From Evansella cellulosilytica DSM 2522 (lineage in GTDB: Bacteria; Bacillota; Bacilli; Bacillales; Salisediminibacteriaceae), in the NCBI RefSeq assembly GCF_000177235.2, contig NC_014829.1, forward strand, positions 3,658,001 to 3,722,000: 64,000 bases of DNA, written 5' to 3'. The notes beneath the pieces were generated by a model. The model searched no databases. It had not been told where the DNA came from and worked only from the letters and a program-made list of their open reading frames with translations. Positions 40,480 to 50,075 of this stretch are shown one piece after another. Position numbers and translations under genes: made by a program. Position 1 is the stretch's first letter. Every line of letters starts with the position of its first letter.

Positions 40480-41352
40480 TTAACCTTTAAAACGGTAGCT
40501 ATATGTGCCTTTTACCCCAGGTTCTACGACAAAAACGCCACCTGCATTTGGTTGCTCCTTCTGCTCTGCCTCTGAAAGACCGACACTCGCTGTTGTAACG
40601 TATAATTTATCTAGTTTTTCCCCTCCAAAGCAGCAACATGTTACTTGACTGACGGGGAAGAAAATTTCACTTAGTTTTTCTCCATTGTCCGGATTCCATC
40701 TTGAAACTCGGGAACCACCCCAATGCGCAATCCAAAGCATACCTTCAGCATCAATAGTCATCCCATCAGGAAAACCTTCTCCTTCAGGAATTGTAATGAC
40801 ATACCTTTTATTGTTTATTTCACCTGTAGCAGCATCATAGTCAAAAGCCGCGACCTTTTTTGTCGGTGTATCAATATAATACATGAGTTGTTTGTTCGTA
40901 TCCCAAGCAAGACCATTTGAGATTGATACATCTTCAATCATACGTGATATATTTTTATCGATATCTAGACGATATAGTGCGCCTTCACCTTCAAGACCAT
41001 CTAGATGCATTGTTCCAGCCCAAAACCTACCACCAGGATCAACTTTTCCATCATTAAAACGATTTTCTTTTTTTTCTGACTCAGGGTGATTAATTGAAAC
41101 AATCTCTTCGCTTATTTCGTCTAAGTAATAAATGCCATCTTGAAGGCCAACTAAATAGCCACCACGTTCCACTAGGCCTAAACAACCAATATATTGGCTA
41201 AGCTTGATTGTTTGCGTTTCATTTGTCACTGGTTTAAAACGATGTATTTTTTTCTCTAAAATATCTATCCAATACAGTACTTGTTTTTTTTCATCCCAAC
41301 AAGGACCCTCACCTAAAGTGGCTCCAGCAGGGATTATTAACTGAGCTTCCAT
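40480..41352 (-). CDS. SMP-30/gluconolactonase family protein
   Basis: A 290-residue six-bladed beta-propeller of the SMP-30/regucalcin family. The metal and active-site motifs are visible: LGEGPCWDEKKQVLYW (Glu ligand), RFNDGKVDPGGRFWAG (Asn), SNGLAWD (Asn) and FPDGMTIDAEGMLWIA (Asp). The family hydrolyses sugar lactones with a divalent metal. It has no neighbouring sugar genes, so the substrate is unknown. Confidence 0.9.
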   Translation of the reverse strand: MEAQLIIPAGATLGEGPCWDEKKQVLYWIDILEKKIHRFKPVTNETQTIKLSQYIGCLGLVERGGYLVGLQDGIYYLDEISEEIVSINHPESEKKENRFNDGKVDPGGRFWAGTMHLDGLEGEGALYRLDIDKNISRMIEDVSISNGLAWDTNKQLMYYIDTPTKKVAAFDYDAATGEINNKRYVITIPEGEGFPDGMTIDAEGMLWIAHWGGSRVSRWNPDNGEKLSEIFFPVSQVTCCCFGGEKLDKLYVTTASVGLSEAEQKEQPNAGGVFVVEPGVKGTYSYRFKG

Positions 41353-41564
41353 CTTTTCACACCCTTTTTTCTCATTTGAATCCTCTTCTTACTCTTCGAT
41401 ACAAAAGACGATTTCCCTTGAAAAAAAACTCAGTTTGTTATTTTTAAAAACGGGTATGTAATTTTATGTAAATAACCTTAATTTGTTGTTTTGTTTTCAT
41501 GAAGATTTTATAATGAAACATTGTATAACAAATTTTGTGTTTTTAAATAAGGAAGGTTGATACT

Positions 41565-43394
41565 ATGAAATCCATTACAAAGAGACATAGCTTCATGCTG
41601 TTTAGTCTCACCTTTTTATGGATAAAAACACTCATTATTTCCATGACTACATTCCAATTAACGATAAATTATTTTTTAGAAGCTGTTACGTTCATACTAA
41701 GTCCGCTCGTTTTTTTAGTCGTTGTTTTTGGACTCGGCCTTTATTTCAAACCAAAGTGGCAAGGCTATTACTTTCTTTTTATTAGTGTGTTACTAACAAT
41801 TGTGTTATATTCTAACGCCGTTTACTACCGTGAGTTCAGTGATATTATTACACTACCTATGCTGTTAATGAGTGGCAATATGGGGGATTTATCGACTAGT
41901 ATTATTGAACTTATTCATTGGTACGATGTATTTTTCTTTTTAGACCTATTTATTATCGGCTATTTCATATGGAAAAAACCAAAATGGGTTCGATTTGAAA
42001 AAATAACATTTCAGCAATCTAAAGCGGCTGTTGTCGTCATACTCGTGATTATCACTATTTCAATCGCGCAAGTAAGTACGTTAGACAGAGCGCAAGCATT
42101 TAATAGAACGTTTCTCGTTCAATCGTTAGGATTATATAACTTCTATATATATGATGCATTTGTCCAAACACAAACGAGCGTTCAGACTGTGTTTGCAGAA
42201 GAAAATGATTGGACTAATATTAACAAGCATTTAGATGAAAATCGCGTTGCACCAAACGATGACATGTTTGGTATTGCTAAAGACATGAATGTTATCGTCG
42301 TGTCACTAGAATCTGTCGAGAGCTTTGTTATTGGTGAGGAATTAAATGGACAGGAAATAACCCCATTTCTCAATGAGCTTATTGAAGATAGCTTTTACTT
42401 CGATAATTTCTATTATCAAACAGGTCAAGGAAAAACGTCAGACGCTGAGTTTCTTATTAACAACTCCTTATATCCGCTAGGAAGAGGTGCTGTATTTCTG
42501 ACACACGATCAGAATGAATATCGTGCACTTCCCGAAACCCTTACTAATTACGGATATGAAACAGCGAATTTTCATGCAAATGACCGATCCTTTTACAATA
42601 GGGACGTTATGTACCCTAACTTAGGTTATAACCGAATATATTCATTTAGTGATTATGATATTTCCATGCGTAATTCTGTCGGATGGGGGATGAAAGACAT
42701 TGATTTTGTTGAACAATCAATGGATTACATTACTGAGCTACCTGAACCTTTTTATAGTACACTACTAACACTTACAAATCATTTTCCGTACCACTTAGAC
42801 GAGGAAGATCATTTCATTGAACCATTTAATTCGAATAGTAATATTGTAAATCAATACTTTCCAACTGTCAGATACACAGACGAAGCAATGAGAATTTTAG
42901 TTGATCAATTAAAAGAAGAAGGTTTATATGAAAACACTGCATTAATTATGTATGGAGATCATTATGGCATTGCAAATAGTCATTATGATGAGCTTAGCAA
43001 ATTTTTAGGGAAAGAGATTAACCTTTATGAGGCTGTGAAACTGGAACGAGTACCACTCATTATTCACATACCAGGTGTAGATGGGAAAACAATATCAACC
43101 ATTTCTGGGCAAGTTGATGTGATGCCATCACTCTTAAATTTACTGGGGATTCCGGAAGATGATCACGTCATGTTTGGCAATGATTTATTTGCTGAAAACC
43201 GCGAAGAGTTTGCTGTACTAAGGGATGGAACAGCCATTTCCAATGAACTAATATCAGTAAATGGTTCTTGCTTAAGCTACACTACCGGTGAAGAATTCCC
43301 TTTAGAAAAGTGTGATTCATTACGAGAAAAAGGTGAAGAAGCGCTTTTCTATTCAGACAAAATCATCTATGGTGACCTATTCCGTTTTAATTGA
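41565..43394 (+). CDS. lipoteichoic acid synthase family protein (LtaS-like)
   Basis: A 609-residue membrane-anchored sulfatase-fold enzyme. Five hydrophobic segments fill residues 10-170. The extracellular domain has the LtaS motifs: VVSLESVESFVIG with the metal Glu, GKTSDAEF with the catalytic Thr, HANDRSFYNRDVMYP, LTNHFPYHL and YGDHYGI with the Asp-His pair. It polymerises glycerol phosphate from phosphatidylglycerol, or acts as an LTA primase. It is slightly shorter than B. subtilis LtaS (649). A signal-peptidase-like site (TVFAEE) follows the membrane part. GGAAGG precedes the ATG. Confidence 0.92.
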   Translation: MKSITKRHSFMLFSLTFLWIKTLIISMTTFQLTINYFLEAVTFILSPLVFLVVVFGLGLYFKPKWQGYYFLFISVLLTIVLYSNAVYYREFSDIITLPMLLMSGNMGDLSTSIIELIHWYDVFFFLDLFIIGYFIWKKPKWVRFEKITFQQSKAAVVVILVIITISIAQVSTLDRAQAFNRTFLVQSLGLYNFYIYDAFVQTQTSVQTVFAEENDWTNINKHLDENRVAPNDDMFGIAKDMNVIVVSLESVESFVIGEELNGQEITPFLNELIEDSFYFDNFYYQTGQGKTSDAEFLINNSLYPLGRGAVFLTHDQNEYRALPETLTNYGYETANFHANDRSFYNRDVMYPNLGYNRIYSFSDYDISMRNSVGWGMKDIDFVEQSMDYITELPEPFYSTLLTLTNHFPYHLDEEDHFIEPFNSNSNIVNQYFPTVRYTDEAMRILVDQLKEEGLYENTALIMYGDHYGIANSHYDELSKFLGKEINLYEAVKLERVPLIIHIPGVDGKTISTISGQVDVMPSLLNLLGIPEDDHVMFGNDLFAENREEFAVLRDGTAISNELISVNGSCLSYTTGEEFPLEKCDSLREKGEEALFYSDKIIYGDLFRFN

Positions 43395-43395
43395 A

Positions 43396-43442
43396 AAGAA
43401 AAGACTAAAACCGAGCTTAGTAAAGCTCGGTTTTAGTCTTTT
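43396..43442. terminator. terminator of the LTA synthase gene
   Basis: AGACTAAAACCGAGCTT and AAGCTCGGTTTTAGTCT pair perfectly around AGTA and are followed by TTTT. It starts just after the stop codon. Confidence 0.93.
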
Positions 43443-43760
43443 CTTAGAAGCGGTGAAGAAATGTTGCCACATGTCTTTAAAGTAGTAGTGAGTGCTCTTC
43501 TCACTACTACGCGTGGCTGCATTTCCACCGCCTAAATATACATTACATTTCTCTTATGCAGAACTAAAACCGAGCTTAGTAAAGCTCGGTTTTTGTCTTT
43601 TCTTAGAAGCGGTGAAGAAATGTTGCCACATTTCTTTTAAAGTAGTAGTGAGTGCTCTTCTCACTACTACGCGTGGCTGCATTTCCACCGCCTAATATAT
43701 ATTACATATCTTTTAAGCAGTACTAAAACCGAGCTTGATGAAGCTCGGTTTTTTGTCTTT
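43396..43760 (+). repeat. tandem terminator-plus-palindrome units (copies D and E)
   Basis: Three stems with CGAGCTT/AAGCTCG arms (43396, 43562, 43722) alternate with two palindromes (43450-43531 and 43609-43691), a period of about 160 bases. The palindromes have outer arms GCGGTG/CACCGC and GAAATGTTGCCAC/GTGGCTGCATTTC and inner arms GTAGTAGTGAG/CTCACTACTAC. They lie between converging genes. Confidence 0.88.
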
Positions 43761-43794
43761 CTTATGAAAATTTCAATGCCAAGTTTTATACTTA

Positions 43795-45486
43795 TTAATA
43801 TTTTTTTAATAAATATCTTAAAGGAATACAAGAAACGAGAATTATAATTAAAGCTGCTGGTGCTGCTAAATGATATAGTGCCTCAGAGGCTTCGAAATAT
43901 ACTCTCACCGCTAGCGTATCAAATCCTGGTGGACGCAGCATTAAAGTTGCAGGTAATTCCTTAATGGAACTTACAAAAACTAACGCCCCACCAGCTAATA
44001 CACCTGGCATAATATTCGGAAGTATTACCTTAAACATCACCTTCCAAGGTGGATAACCTAAACTGCGTGCTGCTTCGTCAATCCTCGGTGACACTAAGCT
44101 TAAAGACGCTTCTCCTGACTGCATCGCTTGAGGTAAAAAACGAACGACAAAAGCTAGTGCAACCATATAAAAAGTATTATACAACGCAGGTATGTGGTTA
44201 TTAAATATAAACACCATTCCTAGTGCAACGATCACACCAGGTAATGCATACCCTGCATAGCTAAGTTTATCTATTGTACTTGAAATAACAGAAGGATATC
44301 TTGATTTTAAATAAATAATAGGCATTGCTAAAAACATACATAGTATTGCAGCAAATCCAGATACTTGTAAGCTATTCCATGCGAATCCAAAAAATCTCGC
44401 GTCTAGCGCCCCCATCCCAATACCAATGATCGACCAATAAACAAGTACTACAATTGGTAAGATGACAGATACAGTAAAAACTGTTCCAACAAAGAATAAT
44501 ACAAGCGGCTTCCATTTTCCTAAAGATAATATATCTGGCGCTTTATATGTGTTTGTCGTTTGATAATATTTATTTTTCTTCCGTGTTCTTGATTCAATCC
44601 ACAAAATTATTACTGTTAACAATATAAGGACTAAGCTAAGTACCGAGGCAGAAGCCGTATCAAAACCAGCTCGTTGAAAATATATTGCCGCTGTAAATGT
44701 GACATAGCGAAGCATTGCAATTGCCCCAAAATCAGATAGAACATATAAAGAGATTAATATAGCACCAGCACCAATAGCCGGCCTTAAAAATGGTAAGTTC
44801 ACTTTCCAAAAAACTTGAAGCGTTGACATTCCTTGCGACCTTGCCACCTCTTCAAAGTTTCTGTTCATTTTTCTTAAAGAGGCGCTCGCGATTAAAAATA
44901 CGTATGGATATGTAAACATCGTTAATACGAAAAATATCCCCCAAAAGGAGTAAATATTTAATGAGTATTCCCCAAATATATTTACAAGCCAAGCAGTATC
45001 ATTCCAAAAATTACGAAGCCATCCACTTGGGCCAATAACGATAATATATGTAACAGCCCCTACATAAGGAGGAATTACAAGCGGAAGCGCCAGCAGCCAT
45101 TGCCACATTTTTCTCCCTGGAATATCGGTCCGAACTACGAACCATGCTAGGGAAACTCCTATTGCTACCGCACAAAATGTGACAGCCGCAGTGAGAGAAA
45201 AAGTGTTCCACAAAAGCTCAGGAATTCTTCCATCAAGGAGACGCATCCACCTTTCAGTGCCCGCAAACATGGAACGCCAAACGACATATATAATCGGGAT
45301 TGACATAATAACAGCTACTAATAGCCCTAGTATAAGTAAAACAGGTCCAGGTGGGTTGCCCTTCCAAATGGCTAACCACCTTCTACGGAAAAAATGGAGA
45401 ATGGCTGGGGATGAATTATCCCCAACCTCAGCATTCTGATTATTATTTTTTCTTGTCTTTTCATCATTGTTGTTATTCATCATCAT
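43795..45486 (-). CDS. iron(III) ABC transporter permease
   Basis: A 563-residue protein with two fused permease domains and about 12 membrane segments, as in FbpB/SfuB-type transporters. The first EAA loop is FEEVARSQGMSTLQVFWKVNLP (about residues 205-225), the second IDEAARSLGYPPWKVMFKVILP (about 440-460). The N-terminal 40 residues are Asn-rich and cytoplasmic. It follows the binding-protein gene by 26 bases. No ATPase gene is adjacent. Confidence 0.9.
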   Translation of the reverse strand: MMMNNNNDEKTRKNNNQNAEVGDNSSPAILHFFRRRWLAIWKGNPPGPVLLILGLLVAVIMSIPIIYVVWRSMFAGTERWMRLLDGRIPELLWNTFSLTAAVTFCAVAIGVSLAWFVVRTDIPGRKMWQWLLALPLVIPPYVGAVTYIIVIGPSGWLRNFWNDTAWLVNIFGEYSLNIYSFWGIFFVLTMFTYPYVFLIASASLRKMNRNFEEVARSQGMSTLQVFWKVNLPFLRPAIGAGAILISLYVLSDFGAIAMLRYVTFTAAIYFQRAGFDTASASVLSLVLILLTVIILWIESRTRKKNKYYQTTNTYKAPDILSLGKWKPLVLFFVGTVFTVSVILPIVVLVYWSIIGIGMGALDARFFGFAWNSLQVSGFAAILCMFLAMPIIYLKSRYPSVISSTIDKLSYAGYALPGVIVALGMVFIFNNHIPALYNTFYMVALAFVVRFLPQAMQSGEASLSLVSPRIDEAARSLGYPPWKVMFKVILPNIMPGVLAGGALVFVSSIKELPATLMLRPPGFDTLAVRVYFEASEALYHLAAPAALIIILVSCIPLRYLLKKY

Positions 45487-45512
45487 GCCCTCTCCCGAAT
45501 GCCGTTCGACTA

Positions 45513-46577
45513 TTATCTTAAATCAAGGTCTAAACCAGAATTCTCAATTAATTCTCTCGTTCCTTGGAAGTAATTCCCTAGCTCTTTTAGAGGCATATCT
45601 TGTACTTTTAAATCTGTAAATTCTACAATATGCGGCTCTACTTCTTCAGGATAAGATGCACCATATTCAGAATTAATTAAGAGCTCTAAAGATTCTCCGA
45701 CGAAAGCAACTTGGTTTTCAGGCTGTAGCACCCACTCAAGGAAAACTAGCGCATTATCTGAATTCGGACCGTCATTTACAAGTCCAACACCAGCTGCATT
45801 GGCGATAACACCCATTTCGCCTTCACCTTGATCTAAGTAAATAAATCCTACGTTATTATTGTTTGGCTCTAGTAATTGTTGATGGAAGTAATAGTTATTC
45901 ACTAAACCGAAAGAGTGAAGCCCTTCTCCAACAGCTCGTCTAATATCTCCATGACCTTCATAAATACCTGCTGCATTTTCTCTAATGGAAGCTACCCATT
46001 CAGATGTTCTTTCATCGCCCCACTCATAACGAAGAGCTGAAACGTTACCTAACATACCTCCGTTACCACCACGAGTAATTGCATAGCCATTTTCTACGTT
46101 AGCCCACTCAGCATCAAATAAATCTTCAATGCTTGTTGGCATTTCTTCCTCTGTAATTAAATCTTTATTATAAATGAAACCTCTTGATCTAGCAGATATA
46201 GCAAAGTAAGCATTATCATCGGCTTTGAAATCAGCTGGAATTGTATCAATCCCTTCAGGGTTAGAGCCTTCTAAGAGTCCCTCATTATGTAGGTAGCCTA
46301 ACGCCCCAAGATCGTTTGAGATGAAAATATCCGCTTGCACATTTCCTGCTTCTTCTTGAAGCTGTAATGGATCTGCACCGTGTAATGCAGAAACCTCAAT
46401 ACCAGTTTCCTCTGTAAATTTATCTAATAAAGGTTGAACAAAATTTTCGTTACGTGATGAGTATACTACAAGTTCCCCTTCCCCATCTACTGCAGAACCA
46501 TCATTTCCACAACCTGTTGTTGCCAATAATCCAGTCGATACTAATGCAAGTGTGACAAACTTTAATACTTTTTTCAA
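45513..46577 (-). CDS. iron(III) ABC transporter substrate-binding lipoprotein
   Basis: About 354 residues from a TTG at 46577; the frame also opens with an ATG at 46592, but ATGGGGGT there is itself the ribosome binding site 8 bases before the TTG. The lipobox is LLATTGCGND. The mature part has the FbpA/FutA pattern (ELVVYSSRNENFVQPLLDKF at the start, YYFHQQLLEPNNNN). It captures ferric iron outside the membrane. Fur boxes cover its promoter. Confidence 0.9.
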   Translation of the reverse strand: MKKVLKFVTLALVSTGLLATTGCGNDGSAVDGEGELVVYSSRNENFVQPLLDKFTEETGIEVSALHGADPLQLQEEAGNVQADIFISNDLGALGYLHNEGLLEGSNPEGIDTIPADFKADDNAYFAISARSRGFIYNKDLITEEEMPTSIEDLFDAEWANVENGYAITRGGNGGMLGNVSALRYEWGDERTSEWVASIRENAAGIYEGHGDIRRAVGEGLHSFGLVNNYYFHQQLLEPNNNNVGFIYLDQGEGEMGVIANAAGVGLVNDGPNSDNALVFLEWVLQPENQVAFVGESLELLINSEYGASYPEEVEPHIVEFTDLKVQDMPLKELGNYFQGTRELIENSGLDLDLR

Positions 46578-46613
46578 TTTCTTTACCCCCATTTAATAAT
46601 TAAATATTTTAAT

Positions 46614-46628
46614 TGATAATGATTCTCA
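46614..46628. promoter_or_regulatory. Fur box near the start of the iron transporter operon
   Basis: TGATAAT-G-ATTCTCA matches the 7-1-7 Fur consensus at nearly all positions. It lies between the -10 element and the start codon. Confidence 0.85.
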
Positions 46629-46646
46629 AATTCATTCACATTTATG

Positions 46647-46675
46647 AGTATACTGGGATTGAGAATCATTGTCAA
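46647..46675 (-). promoter_or_regulatory. SigA promoter overlapped by a second Fur box
   Basis: On the minus strand TTGACA (46670-46675), a 17-base spacer and TATACT (46647-46652). A Fur box TGAGAAT-C-ATTGTCA at 46660-46674 covers the -35 and part of the spacer. Repression by iron-loaded Fur is expected. Confidence 0.88.
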
Positions 46676-46898
46676 TAAGATTTGGAAAAATATTTGTTTA
46701 AGATGTTTTGTAACTTATTAATATAATAATTTTATATTGTTTAGTGATTTGCAGTTGGAGAATTACTATGTACGGATGAGAGGAGATTTGCTTTATCTTG
46801 CTTGCGATGTGGTAATCATGCAACACAGGCGTATAAATAGTTTAGATTCTTCAATTACTATTTTTTCTGGGGATTTTAATTATTAGTTTGATTTGTTT
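46676..46898. other. non-coding stretch before the 52-bp array
   Basis: About 220 AT-rich bases upstream of the iron promoter. No gene, RNA or binding site was recognised. Confidence 0.5.
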
Positions 46899-47350
46899 TC
46901 CGTTCAGTGGTTGCGCTCTTGCTTGAACGGAATACTTTGCCTTGTTGTTTTCCGTTCAATGGATCCTCTCTTCCTTGAACGGAATTCTTTTTCATTTTCT
47001 TTTCCGTTCAGTGGATCCTCTCTTCCTTGAACGGAATTCTTTGTCGTTTTCTTTTCCGTTCAGTGGATCCTCTCTTCTTTGATCGGAATTCTTTTTCATT
47101 TTCTTTTCCGTTCGGTGGATCCTCTCTTCCTTGAACGGAATTCTTTGTCATTTTCTTTTCCGTTCAGTGGATCCTCTCTTCCTTGAACGGAATTCTTTTT
47201 CATTTTCTTTTCCGTTCAGTGGATCCTCTCTTCCTTGAACGGAATTCTTTTTCATTTTCTTTTCCGTTCAGTGGATCCTCTCTTCTTTGAACGGAATTCT
47301 TTGTCATTTTCTTTTCCGTTCAATGGATCCTCTCTTCTTTGAACGGAATC
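46899..47350. repeat. tandem array of nine 52-bp units
   Basis: Units start with TCCGTTCA at 46899, 46951, 47003, 47055, 47107, 47159, 47211, 47263 and 47315, a spacing of exactly 52 each time. A full unit holds TTCCGTTCA, GTGGATCCTCTCTTCC, TGAACGGAA and a T-rich link. TTCCGTTCA and TGAACGGAA form a 9-bp hairpin in each unit. The middle units are nearly identical; the first is most diverged. The period is not a multiple of three and there are no spacers, so it is neither coding nor CRISPR. Confidence 0.96.
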
Positions 47351-47487
47351 CCAACTCCTTTGACTTTCCTTTCTACACCACTTTTCTCGCTCGAAAGGAA
47401 TACTAACTTGTTTCCATTCTAAGTATGTTTGGCACTACCACCACTCACCGCACTCTCAATAAGAAACCAGCTTATAGGAGTACATTA

Positions 47488-47537
47488 AAAAAAGATTAAC
47501 AACTAGCTTCACTAGCTAGTTGTTAATCTTTTTTTTG
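47488..47537. terminator. bidirectional terminator after the bactofilin gene
   Basis: AGATTAACAACTAGCT pairs with AGCTAGTTGTTAATCT, flanked by A-run and T-run of seven or more on either side. It ends the minus-strand gene at 47587. Confidence 0.9.
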
Positions 47538-47586
47538 GCAAACGGGAAATACTCAATTGCCCAATGCGTATCCTCTTCTCCAAACA

Positions 47587-48366
47587 TTAATCATTTACAG
47601 TTTTTTCACTACTATGAACTACTGCACTTCTAACTTTCACTAAGCTATCATGATAAGTTACAGTCTCTATGTCACAGGCTTTTCCGATATAGACGACTTT
47701 TCCCTTGACTAGCTTTGCTTTCGTGTTCTTTATGTGAATATGATCACCTTCAATGACATCTGCACGAAGCTCTCTTTTTAAAAACGGAATTAGTTTATCT
47801 AACCAAAGAAAACTTGCCTTTTTTACTACTTTCATTTTTTTACTCTTAATTTCACTTGCTGAGCATTTTCCCTTTAAGTGTATAGCTAACTCATCAGTAT
47901 GTAAGTGACCATCAATATTAAAAGTCCCATTTAGATTTACTTTATTGAATTTGCAATTGTCCCTTATTTTTATTCTTCCTTCTAACTTAAAAGTATCTCC
48001 AAAAAGGCTTTTTTGTCCTTTCAAATTACCTCTAATAGTTAAGTGATCACAGGATAAATTTCCGTGCACTTTACAATTGCCGAGTATATGGATAACTTTT
48101 GCATTGAGGTTTCCAGTAATACTTACATTACCTCTAACCATTACTTCTTCGCCGCTTAAGCTCCCATCAATTTTTGCATTACCATTGATTTCAGATAATT
48201 GAGCTTGAACATCGCCACTTACTTTTCCATTACCATTCCAGTGAAAATTATTACACTCTACATCACCATCTATAACACCATTTCCGTTCATGGAAACATG
48301 ATGAAATGAACCACCAGTTGTTTTACCTGATCCACTAAAAATTAAGTCTCCTTGCTTTTCAGTCAA
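47587..48366 (-). CDS. bactofilin-like polymer-forming protein
   Basis: A 259-residue protein made of short repeats with the pattern V-x-G-N-G-x-I-x-G-D-V, each forming one turn of a right-handed beta-helix (for example MNGNGVIDGDV, WNGNGKVSGDV, INGNAKIDGSL). This fits the bactofilin/DUF583 fold. The C-terminal half is more basic (SEIKSKKMKVVKKAS). It has no signal peptide and is probably a cytoplasmic scaffold. It is transcribed away from the NhaC gene. Confidence 0.8.
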   Translation of the reverse strand: MTEKQGDLIFSGSGKTTGGSFHHVSMNGNGVIDGDVECNNFHWNGNGKVSGDVQAQLSEINGNAKIDGSLSGEEVMVRGNVSITGNLNAKVIHILGNCKVHGNLSCDHLTIRGNLKGQKSLFGDTFKLEGRIKIRDNCKFNKVNLNGTFNIDGHLHTDELAIHLKGKCSASEIKSKKMKVVKKASFLWLDKLIPFLKRELRADVIEGDHIHIKNTKAKLVKGKVVYIGKACDIETVTYHDSLVKVRSAVVHSSEKTVND

Positions 48367-48515
48367 GTTTTTTCCTCCTTAAAGTGAAGACGTATTTACA
48401 TTAAATGTAACATATTTCTCCCAATATGAATTGACAAATTTACATAAAAGAATCATTAAAATCACAAGCTATTCTTCAATAATAAAAATGTAAAAAGAAA
48501 AGACAGGTGATTGTC

Positions 48516-49919
48516 ATGGAAGCTAGTTGGTTGTCTATACTACCTTTTTTAGTTGTCATACCTATTGCCATTATTACAAAGCAAGTATTACCTGGTTTAA
48601 TTGCAGGCTTGTTAGTTGGTGCATACATTCTTTCTCCTACTCCAATCGGTGGTATGCAAACGACGTTGATGTACGTTGTACAAGCCTTAATTGATGAAAA
48701 CAATATAAAAATTATTGTTTTTTTGTATGCATTTTCAGGACTTGTCGGCATGATTAAAACGAGTGGCGGTATAAAAGGGTTCGTTGAAACAGCAGCGAAA
48801 AAAATTGTTTCAAAAAAACAAGCCCTCATTTTAACTTACGTGTCCACAATCGGTACGTTTAGTGCACCTACTTTTCGTTTCGTCACTATTGCACCAATCA
48901 TGAAGGCTTTACTAAAAAAAGTAAAAATGTCAACGAAGGAACTAGGATTTGTAATAGAAACGACTGCAACCCCTGTAATTGTTTTAATACCCGTTGCAAC
49001 CGCCTTTGTAGGTTACATGGTTTCTGTTATTCAAATTTCTGTACAAAATGTCGGGAGTAATTTAGACCCCTATTCATTATTTATTCAAAGTATTCCCTTT
49101 AACTTTTTTGCTTTCGTTATCATTTTATTAGGAATATACTTGAGCTTTTTCCACCCATCACATACAGATGCACCGATGCAAATTGAGGAAGATATAGAAG
49201 ATAAGGATTGGCGTGATTGCCATCCTGCTGTATCACGTGATTTGCCTAATAAACCTTGGAATTTACTCGTCCCTATAGTGCTTGTTATTTCGTTAACACT
49301 CTTTTTAACTTGGTGGGATGGGAGCGATGAAGGCTATACTTTAGTAGAGTCCTTTATTCGAGCAAACGTATTAGATGCAATGGTGATTGCATTACTATTT
49401 ACTGTATTTATTTCCATTGTTATGTTTTTAGTTCAAAAGTTCAGATTAGGGGAACTGATTGAAAGCTTTATACAAGGCGGTAATGATCTAATGTCTGTTA
49501 TCGTTTTACTTTCTGTAGTATGGGGACTTTCTTCAGTAACGGATGATTTAGGGTTTTCTGGGTTTGTCACTGCACACACAGGTTGGATTCCAGATATGTT
49601 TATTACCCCTCTATTATTTGTTTTTGGGGCCGTCATTTCTTATTTTATCGGTTCTGCTTGGGGAACGTGGGGAATGTTGATGCCGCTTGGAATTTCCTTG
49701 TCTTTAACCGCTGACATATCCTTACCTTTAATTATCGGTGCTGTTTTTGCTAGTGGATCCTTTGGGGCATTCGCTTCTCCTCTTAGCGACGATACAAATA
49801 CAATTGCGAAAATATTAGACCTTAAAGTGATGGATTATGCACGTTTTAAACTCAAGCCTGCACTTATTGCTGCGGGAGTAACAACGGTGCTATATACGGC
49901 AGTCGGATTTATATTATAA
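48516..49919 (+). CDS. NhaC-family Na+/H+ antiporter
   Basis: About 467 residues from an ATG at 48516 (AGGTGA 6 bases upstream; a GTG at 48507 is also in frame). It has about 11 hydrophobic segments. The core IGTFSAPTFRFVTIAPIM and the later SAWGTWGMLMPLG and FGAFASPLSDDTNTIAKI are typical of this superfamily. It likely exchanges Na+ or an organic anion for H+, useful in alkaline or saline habitats; the exact substrate is unknown. Confidence 0.85.
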   Translation: MEASWLSILPFLVVIPIAIITKQVLPGLIAGLLVGAYILSPTPIGGMQTTLMYVVQALIDENNIKIIVFLYAFSGLVGMIKTSGGIKGFVETAAKKIVSKKQALILTYVSTIGTFSAPTFRFVTIAPIMKALLKKVKMSTKELGFVIETTATPVIVLIPVATAFVGYMVSVIQISVQNVGSNLDPYSLFIQSIPFNFFAFVIILLGIYLSFFHPSHTDAPMQIEEDIEDKDWRDCHPAVSRDLPNKPWNLLVPIVLVISLTLFLTWWDGSDEGYTLVESFIRANVLDAMVIALLFTVFISIVMFLVQKFRLGELIESFIQGGNDLMSVIVLLSVVWGLSSVTDDLGFSGFVTAHTGWIPDMFITPLLFVFGAVISYFIGSAWGTWGMLMPLGISLSLTADISLPLIIGAVFASGSFGAFASPLSDDTNTIAKILDLKVMDYARFKLKPALIAAGVTTVLYTAVGFIL

Positions 49920-49962
49920 GATGATGATTGATTTTATGCGATAGCGAACTTTTATTTTTAAC

Positions 49963-50067
49963 CGAAAAGAGGCTGTCCGAAAAGCTAGTTGGCTCAGAAG
50001 GTTAAAATTCGACCTTTTGAGTCAACAAAAAAACGAGTGAATCACTTGCATCAAGTAGCTCACTCGT
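49963..50067 (-). terminator. two hairpins between the NhaC and DUF1836 genes
   Basis: The first pairs GTTGGCTCAGAAGGT with ACCTTTTGAGTCAAC (49988-50026). The second pairs ACGAGTGA with TCACTCGT (about 50034-50067), followed on the minus strand by seven T residues; it ends the DUF1836 gene. The leading AAGAGGCTGTCCGAAAAGC resembles sequence at 39580 and 40313. Confidence 0.8.
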
Positions 50068-50075
50068 CAGTAACA

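Noticed and set aside
46899-47350. CRISPR array
   Set aside because: Units are contiguous and nearly identical along their full 52 bases, with no variable spacers and no cas genes nearby.
48476-48829. 117-residue minus-strand frame
   Set aside because: Antisense to the start of the NhaC-family gene; no independent support.
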